From JAEUJM01 sp044221555 (lineage in GTDB: Bacteria; Actinomycetota; Acidimicrobiia; Acidimicrobiales; DATDAH01), in contig JBGAOY010000018.1 in NCBI GenBank assembly GCA_044221555.1, forward strand, positions 23,697 to 87,696: a stretch of DNA of 64,000 nucleotides. The letters are read 5' to 3'. Shown here piece by piece: positions 1 to 8,287 of this stretch (its first letter is position 1; each line of letters opens with the position of its first letter). The notes beneath the pieces were generated by a model. The model did not search any database. It had not been told where the DNA came from and saw nothing but the letters and a program-made list of their open reading frames with translations. Both the position numbers and the translations under genes were made by a program.

Positions 1-840
1 ACCGGCAAGGGCAAGATCATGCGGTCGCACCCGATGATCGCGGGCATCGACCTGGCCGGCACCGTCGAGGCATCGGCCTCGCCGGACTGGCGGGTGGGCG
101 ACGAGGTGCTGGTCACGGGCTGGGGTCTGTCCGAGACCCGTTCGGGTGGCTTCACCCAGCGCCAGCGGGTGCCGGCCGAGCTCCTCACCCGCAAGCCCGA
201 CGGCCTCACGCTCCAGCAGACGATGGCGGTCGGCACCGCCGGCCTCACCGCCATGTTGTGCGTGCTGGCCATCGAGGGCGCCGGCGTAACGCCGGGCGAC
301 GGCGAGGTGGTGGTCACCGGCGCCGGCGGGGGCGTGGGCAGCGTGGCCGTGGCGGTCCTGGCCGGACTGGGCCACCACGTGACCGCGTCGACCGGTCGGC
401 CCGAGACCCACGACTACCTCCGCTCGCTGGGCGCCACCGAGATCATCGACCGCGAGGTGCTGGCGACCGCCGGCCGACCTCTGGACAAGGAGCGCTGGCT
501 CGGCGGGGTCGACACCGTCGGCAGCCAGACGCTGGCCACCGTGCTCGCGCAGACCCGCTACTGCGGGGCGGTGGCCGCCTGCGGCCTGGCCGGCGGCAAC
601 GACCTCCCCACCACGGTGCTGCCGTTCATCCTGCGCAACGTGTCGCTGCTCGGCATCGACTCGGTGATGTGCCCGGCCCCTGTCCGCGAGGCGGCGTGGG
701 CCCGGCTGGGCACCGACCTGCCGACGGACCTCCTCGATGCGATGACCACGGTGGCGCCGCTCACCGAGGTGCCGGCCCTGGCCGAGCAGATCCTGGCGGG
801 CCAGACGCGCGGTCGTGTCGTCATCGACACCTCGGCCTGA
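1..840 (+). CDS. AcuI/YhdH-type zinc-free quinone oxidoreductase (acryloyl-CoA reductase family), 5' partial
   Basis: The frame is open to the first base (TGKGKIM precedes the first ATG at 19), so the gene enters from outside the window and about 50 N-terminal residues are missing. The fragment shows the medium-chain dehydrogenase pattern: PMIAGIDLAGTV near the start, then the NADP-binding loop VVTGAGGGVGSVAV around residue 100, and the AcuI-like segment SLLGIDSVMCP near residue 220. Family members reduce acryloyl-CoA or similar 2-enoyl thioesters with NADPH and do not use zinc. It lies 14 nt ahead of two acyl-CoA dehydrogenases, which fits an enoyl-CoA-reducing or redox-balancing role in the same pathway. 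The family is clear; the substrate is not. Confidence 0.85.
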   Translation, partial: TGKGKIMRSHPMIAGIDLAGTVEASASPDWRVGDEVLVTGWGLSETRSGGFTQRQRVPAELLTRKPDGLTLQQTMAVGTAGLTAMLCVLAIEGAGVTPGDGEVVVTGAGGGVGSVAVAVLAGLGHHVTASTGRPETHDYLRSLGATEIIDREVLATAGRPLDKERWLGGVDTVGSQTLATVLAQTRYCGAVAACGLAGGNDLPTTVLPFILRNVSLLGIDSVMCPAPVREAAWARLGTDLPTDLLDAMTTVAPLTEVPALAEQILAGQTRGRVVIDTSA

Positions 841-854
841 GGCGGGCGACCGAC

Positions 855-1985
855 GTGGAGCTCGCCCTCACCGACGACCAGGAGTTCTTCCGCGACACCA
901 CGCGGCGGTTCCTCGCCGCCGAGTGCGACATCGCCAGGGTGCGGGCCCTGGCCGACACCGACGACGGCTTCGACGCGGCGTACTGGCGCCAAGGGGGCGA
1001 GCTCGGCTGGACGTCGCTGCTCGTCCCCGAGTCGCTCGGCGGTGGCAGCGTGAGCGGGAACGGTGTGATCGACCTGACGATCGTCGCCGACGCCTTCGGC
1101 CGCCACGTGGCTCCGGGTCCTCTCGGGCCCACCAACGTGGTGGCGGCCGCCCTGGCCGGCGCCGATGGCGGCGAGCACCGTCCGCTGTTGGACGGGTTGG
1201 TGGCCGGCGAGGCGGTCGCGACGTGGTGCGGTGCCGAGCACGCGCTGGGCCGCGGCACGCTCACCGCCGTCCGCACCGCCGACGGCTACGTGCTGTCCGG
1301 GCACTCGACGCCGGTGGAGGCCGCGGCCCAGGCCGACGCGTTGCTGGTGACGGCGCGGCTCGACGGCGGTGGCGACGACCTGGTCCAGTGCGTCGTTCCC
1401 GCCGCCACCCCGGGCATCACGATCACGGCGCTCACCGGACTCGACGTGGTGCGGCGGTACGCACGCGTGGACCTCCGTGAGGTCGCGGTCCCCGCCTCGG
1501 CCGCACTGACGGGCGGCGCGCCGGTGGCGGCCGACGTCGAGCGACAGCTGCAGCACGCACTGGTCATCCAGTCGGCGGTCCTGGTGGGGGCCGCCGAGCG
1601 CGTCTTCGACTTCACCGTCGAGTGGGCGTTCGACCGCTACTCGTTCGGGCGCCCGTTGGCGTCGTACCAGGAGCTGAAGCACCGCTTCGCCGACATGAAG
1701 ATGTGGCTCGAGGCGAGCCACGCGTTGGCCGCCGCCCTGGCCCGCGAGGTGCAGGAGGCGGCGCCGGGGGTGAAGGAGACGGCCAGTGTGACCAAGGCCT
1801 ACCTCGGCACCTACCTCGTGGAGCTCCTGCACGACTGCATCCAGATGCACGGTGGCATCGGCCTGACCACCGACCACGACCTCCACCTCTACCTCCGGCG
1901 GGTGGTCACCGAGCGGTCGTCGTTCGGCACGCCCGCCGACCATCGCCGGCGGGCCGCCCGACTCGCCGCGGGGGTGGCGGCGTGA
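855..1985 (+). CDS. acyl-CoA dehydrogenase, short partner of a FadE pair
   Basis: This 376-residue protein starts at GTG 855 (VELALTDDQEFFRDTTRRFL), the usual N-terminal helix of the FAD-dependent acyl-CoA dehydrogenase family; longer upstream in-frame reading runs through the preceding gene and is rejected. The C-terminal half carries RYSFGRPLASYQELKHRFADM and MHGGIGLT, typical of the flavin-binding dimer interface. Its stop overlaps the GTG start of a second acyl-CoA dehydrogenase by four bases. In actinobacteria such adjacent pairs often form alpha2beta2 enzymes in which only one subunit has the catalytic base, as in steroid side-chain FadE pairs. That assembly is inferred from gene order and divergence, not seen directly. 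Confidence 0.88.
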   Translation: MELALTDDQEFFRDTTRRFLAAECDIARVRALADTDDGFDAAYWRQGGELGWTSLLVPESLGGGSVSGNGVIDLTIVADAFGRHVAPGPLGPTNVVAAALAGADGGEHRPLLDGLVAGEAVATWCGAEHALGRGTLTAVRTADGYVLSGHSTPVEAAAQADALLVTARLDGGGDDLVQCVVPAATPGITITALTGLDVVRRYARVDLREVAVPASAALTGGAPVAADVERQLQHALVIQSAVLVGAAERVFDFTVEWAFDRYSFGRPLASYQELKHRFADMKMWLEASHALAAALAREVQEAAPGVKETASVTKAYLGTYLVELLHDCIQMHGGIGLTTDHDLHLYLRRVVTERSSFGTPADHRRRAARLAAGVAA

Positions 1986-3262
1986 CCGCGGCCGCAGAGA
2001 TGGAGTCCGTCGAGTCGTTCGTCGCCCGGGCCGAGGCCTGGTTGCCCGAGCACCTGCCGCCCGCCGACACGACGAGGATGGAGAACGGCTTCGGGTCCGA
2101 CGAGGAGGAGCTGGCCGCGGTCGCGAGGATGCGCGCCACCCAGCGCACCCTCTACGACGGCGGGTTCGCAGGCATCTGCTTCCCGGTGGAGTACGGCGGC
2201 CTCGGGCTGACGCCGGCGCACCAGCGGGCGTTCAACGAGGTGAGCGCGCCCTACGACATGCCCACGCTCATCAACATCCCCACGTTCGTGCCCTGTGGGG
2301 CGGTGCTGCTCGAGTTCGGCACCGAGGAGCAGAAGAAGGCCCACCTCCCCGCGATGTTGAAGGGCGAGGAGCTGTGGATGCAGTTCCTGTCCGAGCCCAG
2401 TGGGGGCTCCGACGTCGCCGGCGCCATGACGACCGCGGTCCGGGACGGCGACGAGTGGGTCGTCAACGGCTCGAAGGTCTGGACCACCGGCGCCTGGTGG
2501 TCCGACTACGGGCTCTGCCTGCTGCGCACGAACTGGGAGGTGCCGAAGCACCGGGGCCTGTCCGTGTTCATCATCAAGATCCGCCAGCCCGACATCGAGG
2601 TGCAGCGCATCGAGATGATCAACGGCTCGCGCGAGTTCTGTCAGGAGTTCATGACCGACCTGCGGCTCTCCGACCGTGACCGCGTCGGCGACGTCGACGA
2701 CGGGTGGACCATCGGTCGGCGTTGGATGTTCCACGAGCGCAGTGCGATGGGCGGGGGGTCGCCCTACACCAGCGGCAAGCCGCCGAGCCACGGCGCGGCC
2801 TCCACCGGCCGCGACCACCTCGTCGAGCTGGCGCGCGACACCGGTCAGCTCGACGACCCGCTGGCGCTCGACCTGATCGGCGAGGCGCGGACGCTGCGCC
2901 GCGCCGCCAGCGAGCTGTCGGAGCGGATCGGGGAGGGCATCGGCGCCGGCGTCGTCCCCGACACCGCGGCGGCGGTGGCCCGCCTCATGAGCGGGGTGGT
3001 CAACGAGCGCATCCGCACCATCGGCCTCGACCTGGCCCAGTCGTCCGCGGTGGCGTGGGCCGACGACGACCCCGCCGCGCTGTTCGGCACCGAGTTCCTG
3101 ATGCGCCAGTCGGGCAGCATCGCCGGGGGCACCCTCGAGATGGCCCGCAACAACATCAGCGAGCGGGTGCTGGGCATGCCCCGCGAACGCACCCTCGACA
3201 AGGACATCCCGTTCCGTGAGGTGCCGAAGGGGCCACCGGCCGCGGGTGGCGCACCGCGATGA
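1982..3262 (+). CDS. acyl-CoA dehydrogenase, long partner of a FadE pair
   Basis: This 426-residue enzyme starts at GTG 1982 inside the stop of the previous gene (GTGA), so translation is probably coupled. It has the full acyl-CoA dehydrogenase layout: an N-terminal helical domain with GFAGICFPVEYGGLG, the middle beta domain with FLSEPSGGSDVAG and WVVNGSKVWTTGA, and a C-terminal helical domain ending GGTLEMARNNISERVLGMPR. It would oxidise an acyl-CoA to the 2-enoyl-CoA, passing electrons to ETF; a fused ETF gene lies at 48973-50760. Together with the upstream gene it is a likely heteromeric FadE. The acyl substrate cannot be read from sequence. Confidence 0.9.
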   Translation: MTAAAEMESVESFVARAEAWLPEHLPPADTTRMENGFGSDEEELAAVARMRATQRTLYDGGFAGICFPVEYGGLGLTPAHQRAFNEVSAPYDMPTLINIPTFVPCGAVLLEFGTEEQKKAHLPAMLKGEELWMQFLSEPSGGSDVAGAMTTAVRDGDEWVVNGSKVWTTGAWWSDYGLCLLRTNWEVPKHRGLSVFIIKIRQPDIEVQRIEMINGSREFCQEFMTDLRLSDRDRVGDVDDGWTIGRRWMFHERSAMGGGSPYTSGKPPSHGAASTGRDHLVELARDTGQLDDPLALDLIGEARTLRRAASELSERIGEGIGAGVVPDTAAAVARLMSGVVNERIRTIGLDLAQSSAVAWADDDPAALFGTEFLMRQSGSIAGGTLEMARNNISERVLGMPRERTLDKDIPFREVPKGPPAAGGAPR

Positions 3263-3266
3263 ACCC

Positions 3267-3360
3267 ACGATGAGCGATGACCCCACGATGAGCGATGACC
3301 CCACGATGAGCGACGAGCGCACGATGGTGCGACGACCCCATGATGGTGCGACGACCTCAT
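3267..3360 (+). repeat. short tandem repeats between two catabolic genes
   Basis: Immediately after the acyl-CoA dehydrogenase stop there are three 18-bp units of the type CACGATGAGCGATGACCC (3267-3284, 3285-3302 and a degenerate third), followed by two units built on GATGGTGCGACGACC. They fill the 114-bp gap before the next gene. No stem-loop terminator is evident. Confidence 0.8.
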
Positions 3361-3376
3361 CGAGGAAGGTGCGCCC

Positions 3377-4330
3377 GTGAAGTACTCCGTCACGTACCCC
3401 CTGGTCACCCATCCTCACGACCCCGCCCTGGTGACCGGCGAGGCGATCACCCGCTTCGCGGTGGCGGCCGAGCGGACCGGGTTCTCGGGCGTGGGGTTCA
3501 CCGACCACCCTGCCCCCACCCATCGGTGGCTGCTGGCCGGCGGTCACGACGCCCTCGACCCGTTCGTGGCGCTCACCTACGTGGCCGCGGTCACCGAGCG
3601 GATCCGCCTGATCCCGAACATCCTGGTCCTGCCGTACCGCAACCCGTTCGTGGTGGCGAAGGCGGTGGCCACCCTCGATGCGTTGTCGGGGGGCCGGTTC
3701 ACGCTGGCGGTGGCGGCCGGGTACCTGAAGGGCGAGTACCGCGCCCTCGGTGTCGACTTCGAGGAGCGCAATCTGCTGTTCGACGAGGCGATCGAGGTGA
3801 TGCGGGGCATCTGGACCACTGACGACTTCGCCCACGAGGGCCTCCACTTCACCGCGTACGGTCAGACCGCCAATCCCAAGCCTGCGGCGCCCCCGCCGAT
3901 CTGGATCGGCGGGAACAGCAAGCTCGCCCGCCGCCGGGTCGCCGAGTACGGCCACGGCTGGCGGCCGTTCCCGGCGCCGCCGGGCGTCGCGACGACCGCG
4001 AAGACCCCGCCGCTCGAGAGCGTCGACGACCTCGCCCGGATGCTCGACCACCTCTGGCAGGTCGTCGACGAGGCCGGACGCGACCGCGCCGACATCGACG
4101 TGTCCTACGGCACGGGGGCCGGTGGGCACCTGGGTCGCGACGACTTCGACCCCGACGCCAGGCTCGAGGCGCTCGACGGGCTGGCCCGGCTGGGAGTCAC
4201 CTGGGCTGACGTGCACATCCCCGGCGATTCGATCGACCACGCCATCGAGGCCATGGAGCAGTTCGGCGAGACCGTCATCCGGCCCGCGGCGGCGAGCGGG
4301 CGCGCCCCCTCGCCCGACGATGGGACCTGA
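3377..4330 (+). CDS. luciferase-like (LLM) F420-dependent oxidoreductase
   Basis: This 317-residue TIM-barrel protein starts at GTG 3377, with a good ribosome site GAGGAAGG at 3362-3369. It shows family landmarks: GVGFTDHPAP near residue 40, RIRLIPNILVLPYRNPFVVAKAVATLDALSGGR split around residue 80-110, and PPPIWIGGNSKLARRRVAEYGHGW near 175. These match the actinobacterial LLM class that uses reduced F420 rather than FMN. Members hydrogenate or oxidise small organic substrates; many sit in catabolic clusters. It overlaps the following ligase gene by 11 bases and belongs to the same operon. Cofactor assignment is by family resemblance. Confidence 0.85.
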   Translation: MKYSVTYPLVTHPHDPALVTGEAITRFAVAAERTGFSGVGFTDHPAPTHRWLLAGGHDALDPFVALTYVAAVTERIRLIPNILVLPYRNPFVVAKAVATLDALSGGRFTLAVAAGYLKGEYRALGVDFEERNLLFDEAIEVMRGIWTTDDFAHEGLHFTAYGQTANPKPAAPPPIWIGGNSKLARRRVAEYGHGWRPFPAPPGVATTAKTPPLESVDDLARMLDHLWQVVDEAGRDRADIDVSYGTGAGGHLGRDDFDPDARLEALDGLARLGVTWADVHIPGDSIDHAIEAMEQFGETVIRPAAASGRAPSPDDGT

Positions 4331-5996
4331 GCCCGCGACTGCCGCCACCGCCGCGGCACTGGTCCGCGCGCGAGCGGGCGACGCCCGCACGGGGCTGCGC
4401 TTCGACGGCGACCGCTGGACGTGGGGCGAGGTCGTCGCGGAGATGGAGGCGCGGGCGCGGTGGCTCGAGACGGCGATGGGCAGCGGGCCGCCCCACCTCG
4501 GGGTGCTGCTCGACAACGTGCCGGAGTACCTGTTCCTGCTGGGCGGCGCCGCGCTGTCCGGGTGCGTCGTGGTCGGCATCAACCCCACCCGGCGCGGTGA
4601 CGAGTTGGCCCGCGACATCCGCCACGTCGACTGCCAGCTGATCGTCACCGACGCCGAGCACGCCGGCCTGCTGGAGGGCCTCGACCTGGGCGCCGCGACC
4701 GGTCGGGTGCTGCGCCTCGACGCCGCGTCCTGCGCCGCCGGCCTGGACGAGCACCGAGGCCCGGATGCCCCACCGGTCGCGGCCGCACCGGCGGCCACCG
4801 ACCTGTTGCTCCTGCTGTTCACGTCCGGGTCGACCGGCGCACCGAAGGCGGTGCGGATGACCCAGGGCCGGGCCGCCGGCAACGACGGGCGGCGCATGGG
4901 GTTCGGCCCCGACGACTCGCTCTACTGCGCGATGCCGATGTTCCACGGCAACGCGCTCAGCTCGATGGTCTTCCCGGCGATGGGCACCGGTGCGTCGCTC
5001 GTGCTCAGGCGCCGGTTCTCGGCATCGGCGTTCCTCGACGACATCCGCGAGCACCACTGCACGTTCACCAGCACCGTCGGGCGCGTCCTCACCTACGTCC
5101 TGGCCACCCCCGAGACCGACCACGACCGCGAGCACGACCTGAAGTTCATCCTCGCCCCGGAGTCGTCGGCCCGGGACATGGCTGAGTTCGAGCGGCGCTT
5201 CGGCGTGCCCGCCTTCGGCGGCTACGGCTCCAGCGAGAACGCGGTCGTGCTGGCACCACGGCCGGGGCAGCCGGCCGATGCGCTCGGTGTGCCCGTCGGC
5301 GGCGCCGACGTGGCGGTGGTCGACCCGGCGACGAGCGAGGAGTGCCCGCGGGCGCGGTTCGACCCTGACGGGAGGCTGCTCAACGGGCACGAGGCGATCG
5401 GTGAGATCGTCGGGAGGGACACGCTGGGCCGGTTCGAGGGCTACTACGACAACGACGAAGCCACCGCGGAGCGCACCCGGGGTGGGTGGTACTGGTCGGG
5501 TGACCTCGGGTACCGGGACGAGGCGGGCGTGTTCTACTTCGCGGGCCGCAACGCGGACTGGCTGCGGGTCGACGGTGAGAACTTCGCGGCGGCACCGGTG
5601 GAGCGTGTGCTCGAACGGTTCCCCGACGTGACCGGCGCCGCCGTCTTCGGTGTCCCCGACGAGCGCACCGTCGACGACCAAGCCATGGCGGTGATCGAGA
5701 TGGACCCTGGGTCGTTCGATCCGGTGGCCTTCGACGCGTTCCTCGCCGCCCAGCGCGACGTCGGCACGAAGTGGGCGCCCCGCTACGTCCGCGTGACCCC
5801 CGCGTTGCCCGTGACCGCGACGAACAAGGTCGACAAGGCCCCGCTGCGCCGGGACCGGTGGACGCCCGCCGGTGGGGATCCCGTCTACTGGCGCCCCGAC
5901 CGACGCGACCCGCTCCGGCTGCTCACCGACGCCGACCGGGCCGCGCTCCGCGAGCGCTTCGCCGCCAGCGGCCGCCAGTCGGCCCTGGAGCGGTAG
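4320..5996 (+). CDS. acyl-CoA synthetase (AMP-forming, FadD-like)
   Basis: ATG 4320 gives a 558-residue ANL-superfamily enzyme that overlaps the end of the LLM gene. Core motifs are present: FTSGSTGAPKAV around residue 168 (phosphate loop), YGSSEN around 302, WYWSGDLGYRDEAG near 390, and the C-terminal TNKVDKAPLRR whose Lys near 502 is the adenylation lysine. Such enzymes activate a carboxylate with ATP and CoA before beta-oxidation. The overlap and the following directly abutting gene indicate one transcript. It most resembles FadD17-type ligases; the substrate is probably a branched or polycyclic acid by context only. Confidence 0.9.
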   Translation: MGPEPATAATAAALVRARAGDARTGLRFDGDRWTWGEVVAEMEARARWLETAMGSGPPHLGVLLDNVPEYLFLLGGAALSGCVVVGINPTRRGDELARDIRHVDCQLIVTDAEHAGLLEGLDLGAATGRVLRLDAASCAAGLDEHRGPDAPPVAAAPAATDLLLLLFTSGSTGAPKAVRMTQGRAAGNDGRRMGFGPDDSLYCAMPMFHGNALSSMVFPAMGTGASLVLRRRFSASAFLDDIREHHCTFTSTVGRVLTYVLATPETDHDREHDLKFILAPESSARDMAEFERRFGVPAFGGYGSSENAVVLAPRPGQPADALGVPVGGADVAVVDPATSEECPRARFDPDGRLLNGHEAIGEIVGRDTLGRFEGYYDNDEATAERTRGGWYWSGDLGYRDEAGVFYFAGRNADWLRVDGENFAAAPVERVLERFPDVTGAAVFGVPDERTVDDQAMAVIEMDPGSFDPVAFDAFLAAQRDVGTKWAPRYVRVTPALPVTATNKVDKAPLRRDRWTPAGGDPVYWRPDRRDPLRLLTDADRAALRERFAASGRQSALER

Positions 5997-7049
5997 ATGG
6001 CCTCGGAGGACCGCGGCGCCCGTCGTGGTGACGAGGTGGTGGCCGGGTTCGTCGCCTGGCTCGGCGAGATCACCCCGGGCGCCACCTTCGAGGTGGTCGG
6101 CCTGGAGCGGCCCGCCGCCGGCTACTCGAGCGAGACCATCCTCGTCGACCTCCGGCGGACCGACGCCGGCGGTGGCCACCAGGAGCGGATGGTGCTGAAG
6201 CTGCCGCCTGCGGGCCCGGCCATCTTCGACCGCTACGACTTCCCGGTGCAGGCCGCCGTGCAGCAGGCCGTGGCCGCCGCCGGGATCCCCGCGGCGGTGC
6301 CGGCGCTCGCCGAACCGGACCCCCGATGGATCGGTGTGCCCTTCCTCACCATGCCGGCTGTGGACGGGCACATCTTCGGTGCGGTGCCGGCGCTCGACCG
6401 CCGGCTCTCCGGCGCCGATCCCGACGCCAACCGCTCGCTCCATCTCACGTTCCTCCGACTCGTCGCCGACATCAACCGCATCGACTGGGCATCGGCCGGA
6501 CTCGACGGGGTGGTGCCGCACCGCGACAACGCCGCGGAGCTGGCGTACTGGCGGGGCTACCTGGCGTGGCTCGCGGACGGCGAGGTGATCGTCCCCGCCC
6601 TGGTCGCGGCGCTGGACTGGTGCGAGGCCCACCGACCGGCCATCGAGCCCGCGCCCTCCCTGCTCTGGGGCGACGTCCGCCTCGAGAACGTGATCGTCGG
6701 CGACACGTGGGCGCCCCGTGCGGTGCTCGACTGGGAGATGGCCACCGTCGGTGCCGCCGAGCACGATCTGGCCTGGCTCCTGACGCTGCAGGCCACGCAG
6801 GACGCGCTGGTGGGGCGAGCGGTCGCCGGCTTCCTCGGCCACGACGCCGCGGTGCGCGCCTACGAGGCGCGCCTCGGCCGTCGGGTGCTCGACCTCGACT
6901 GGTACGAGGTGCTCGCCGCCGTGCGATCGACCGCGATCCTGTCGCGGATCGCCCATCTGAACGAACGGCGGGGCGAGCCCAACTACTTCCCGATCGCCGA
7001 CAACCCGATCCTCGACCTGCTCGCCGCACGGATGGAGGCCCGGCCATGA
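5997..7049 (+). CDS. APH-fold phosphotransferase, ACAD10/YcbJ-like
   Basis: ATG 5997 follows the previous stop with no gap and gives 350 residues. The aminoglycoside phosphotransferase/choline kinase fold is visible: VVGLERPAAGYSSETILVDL as the nucleotide loop, MVLKLPP as the beta-3 lysine, LLWGDVRLENVI around 221-232 as the catalytic loop and VLDWEMAT near 243 as the metal-binding DxE-like segment. The usual HGD is WGD here, so the His is lost but the catalytic Asp and following Asn remain. Relatives occur beside acyl-CoA dehydrogenases, as in ACAD10, and are proposed to phosphorylate hydroxyacyl groups. Activity in this protein is unproven. Confidence 0.8.
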   Translation: MASEDRGARRGDEVVAGFVAWLGEITPGATFEVVGLERPAAGYSSETILVDLRRTDAGGGHQERMVLKLPPAGPAIFDRYDFPVQAAVQQAVAAAGIPAAVPALAEPDPRWIGVPFLTMPAVDGHIFGAVPALDRRLSGADPDANRSLHLTFLRLVADINRIDWASAGLDGVVPHRDNAAELAYWRGYLAWLADGEVIVPALVAALDWCEAHRPAIEPAPSLLWGDVRLENVIVGDTWAPRAVLDWEMATVGAAEHDLAWLLTLQATQDALVGRAVAGFLGHDAAVRAYEARLGRRVLDLDWYEVLAAVRSTAILSRIAHLNERRGEPNYFPIADNPILDLLAARMEARP

Positions 7050-8242
7050 CGGGAACGCTCGATCAGCTCCACATCGACCCGACCGTGCCCGGGTTCTTCC
7101 TGCGCCCCGACTACTACGAGGTCCTCGCCCGGCTGCGGTCGGAGGCGCCGATCCACCAGGTCGCGCCCGGGATCAGGACCGTGGCGCGCTACGAGGACAT
7201 CCGCGAGATCAGCCGTGATCCCGGCCGGTTCTGCTCGAGCCGCGGGGTGCTGGTGAACGACCCGATCCGTGAGGGCCGTCCGGTCGAGGGGTCGATCCTG
7301 CACATGGACCCCCCGACGCACAACAGCTGGCGCAAGGTGCTGAACCGTGACTTCACCAGTCGGGCGCTCGGGCGGATGGAGCCGCGGGTGCGCGAGCTCA
7401 CGGTCGAGTTGCTCGACGCCTTGCCTCGCGGCGAGGTGGTCGACCTGGTGGAGGTGCTGACCGCCCCGCTGCCCGTCCTCGTGATCTGCGAGCTGCTGGG
7501 GGTGCCGGACCACGACCGATCGCAGTTCCGGCGCTGGTCCGACGCCACCATCGTGGCCTCCGACGGCCGCGCCGCCCTGTCGCCCGACGACACCGCGGCG
7601 CTGCTCGAGATGGTGACGTACCTGGGGGAGCTGGCCCGGGCGAAGGCGGCGGCGCCGGCCGACGACATCGTCTCGCTGCTCGTGAGCGCCGACATCGACG
7701 GCCACCGGCTCACTGGGGGCGAGCTGCTCACCTTCAACATGTCGCTGGTGGTCGCCGGCAACGAGACCACCCGGCACCTCATGTCCGGCTCGCTCATCGA
7801 GCTGGCGGCACGCCCCGACGACCGGGCGTGGCTCTACGGTGATCCGGGGCGCATCCCCGGCGCGGTCGAGGAGTGCCTGCGGTGGGTCACGCCCATCCAG
7901 CAGTTCGCCCGCACGGTCACCGCCGACACCGAGCTCTCGGGCGTCGCGCTGGCCGAGGGCGACTACCTGGTCATGCTCTACGCGTCGGGGAACCGCGACG
8001 AGGCGGCGTTCGGGCCCACCGCCGACCGGTTCGACCTGGCCCGCGAGGCGACCACCCCGAACCTGGCCTTCGGGTTCGGCGAGCACTTCTGCCTCGGCGC
8101 GGCACTGGCCCGCATGGAGGCCCGGGTGCTGTTCGAGGAGCTGGGGCGGCGCCGGGCCACCTACGAGCAGGCCGGCGACGCCGTGTACCTGCCGTCGAGC
8201 CTGGTCCGGGGGCCGGACTCGGTGCCGTTCGTGTTCACCTAG
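7046..8242 (+). CDS. cytochrome P450
   Basis: ATG 7046 overlaps the previous stop (ATGA) and gives a 398-residue soluble bacterial P450. Visible signatures are the oxygen-binding I-helix AGNETT at 237-242, the ExxR pair at 276-279, and the haem loop FGFGEHFCLG with the ligand Cys at 349. No membrane anchor is present. It would hydroxylate a lipophilic substrate using electrons from a ferredoxin; the 3Fe-4S ferredoxin two genes downstream (9492-9764) is the obvious partner. Operon position among acyl-CoA enzymes suggests steroid, terpenoid or alkyl-acid oxidation, as for CYP125/142-like enzymes, but the subfamily was not determined. Confidence 0.93.
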   Translation: MTGTLDQLHIDPTVPGFFLRPDYYEVLARLRSEAPIHQVAPGIRTVARYEDIREISRDPGRFCSSRGVLVNDPIREGRPVEGSILHMDPPTHNSWRKVLNRDFTSRALGRMEPRVRELTVELLDALPRGEVVDLVEVLTAPLPVLVICELLGVPDHDRSQFRRWSDATIVASDGRAALSPDDTAALLEMVTYLGELARAKAAAPADDIVSLLVSADIDGHRLTGGELLTFNMSLVVAGNETTRHLMSGSLIELAARPDDRAWLYGDPGRIPGAVEECLRWVTPIQQFARTVTADTELSGVALAEGDYLVMLYASGNRDEAAFGPTADRFDLAREATTPNLAFGFGEHFCLGAALARMEARVLFEELGRRRATYEQAGDAVYLPSSLVRGPDSVPFVFT

Positions 8243-8252
8243 CGGCGACCCC

Positions 8253-8287
8253 TTGAATCTAACAGTGGCGTCAATTAGGATCGAGCC
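8253..8287 (+). promoter_or_regulatory. internal sigma70-like leaderless promoter
   Basis: TTGAAT (8253-8258), a 17-nt spacer, and TAGGAT (8276-8281) precede ATG 8288 by only six bases. Transcription would begin at or next to the ATG, giving a leaderless mRNA, which is common in actinobacteria. It would let the amidohydrolase, ferredoxin and SDR be expressed apart from the upstream operon. Confidence 0.65.
8258..8274 (+). promoter_or_regulatory. candidate operator TCTAACNNNNGCGTCAA, copy 1
   Basis: TCTAACAGTGGCGTCAA fills the spacer of the 8253-8281 promoter. The same pattern recurs at 22982-22998 over the promoter of a second P450 gene, with 13 of 17 bases identical and all differences in the central four. 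The half-sites TAAC and GTCA give it weak dyad symmetry, as expected of a TetR-type site. Binding by the tandem TetR protein at 18117-19460 is a hypothesis. Confidence 0.5.

Noticed and set aside
1889..4897. Very long minus-strand open frame (1002 codons) opposite acyl-CoA dehydrogenase, LLM and ligase genes
   Set aside because: It mirrors the codon pattern of three clear genes, is rich in Arg/Pro/His/Gly and shows no family motif. High-GC genomes give such shadows routinely; those at 4275-6956, 9637-12780 and the front part of the 48973-53028 frame were dropped for the same reason.
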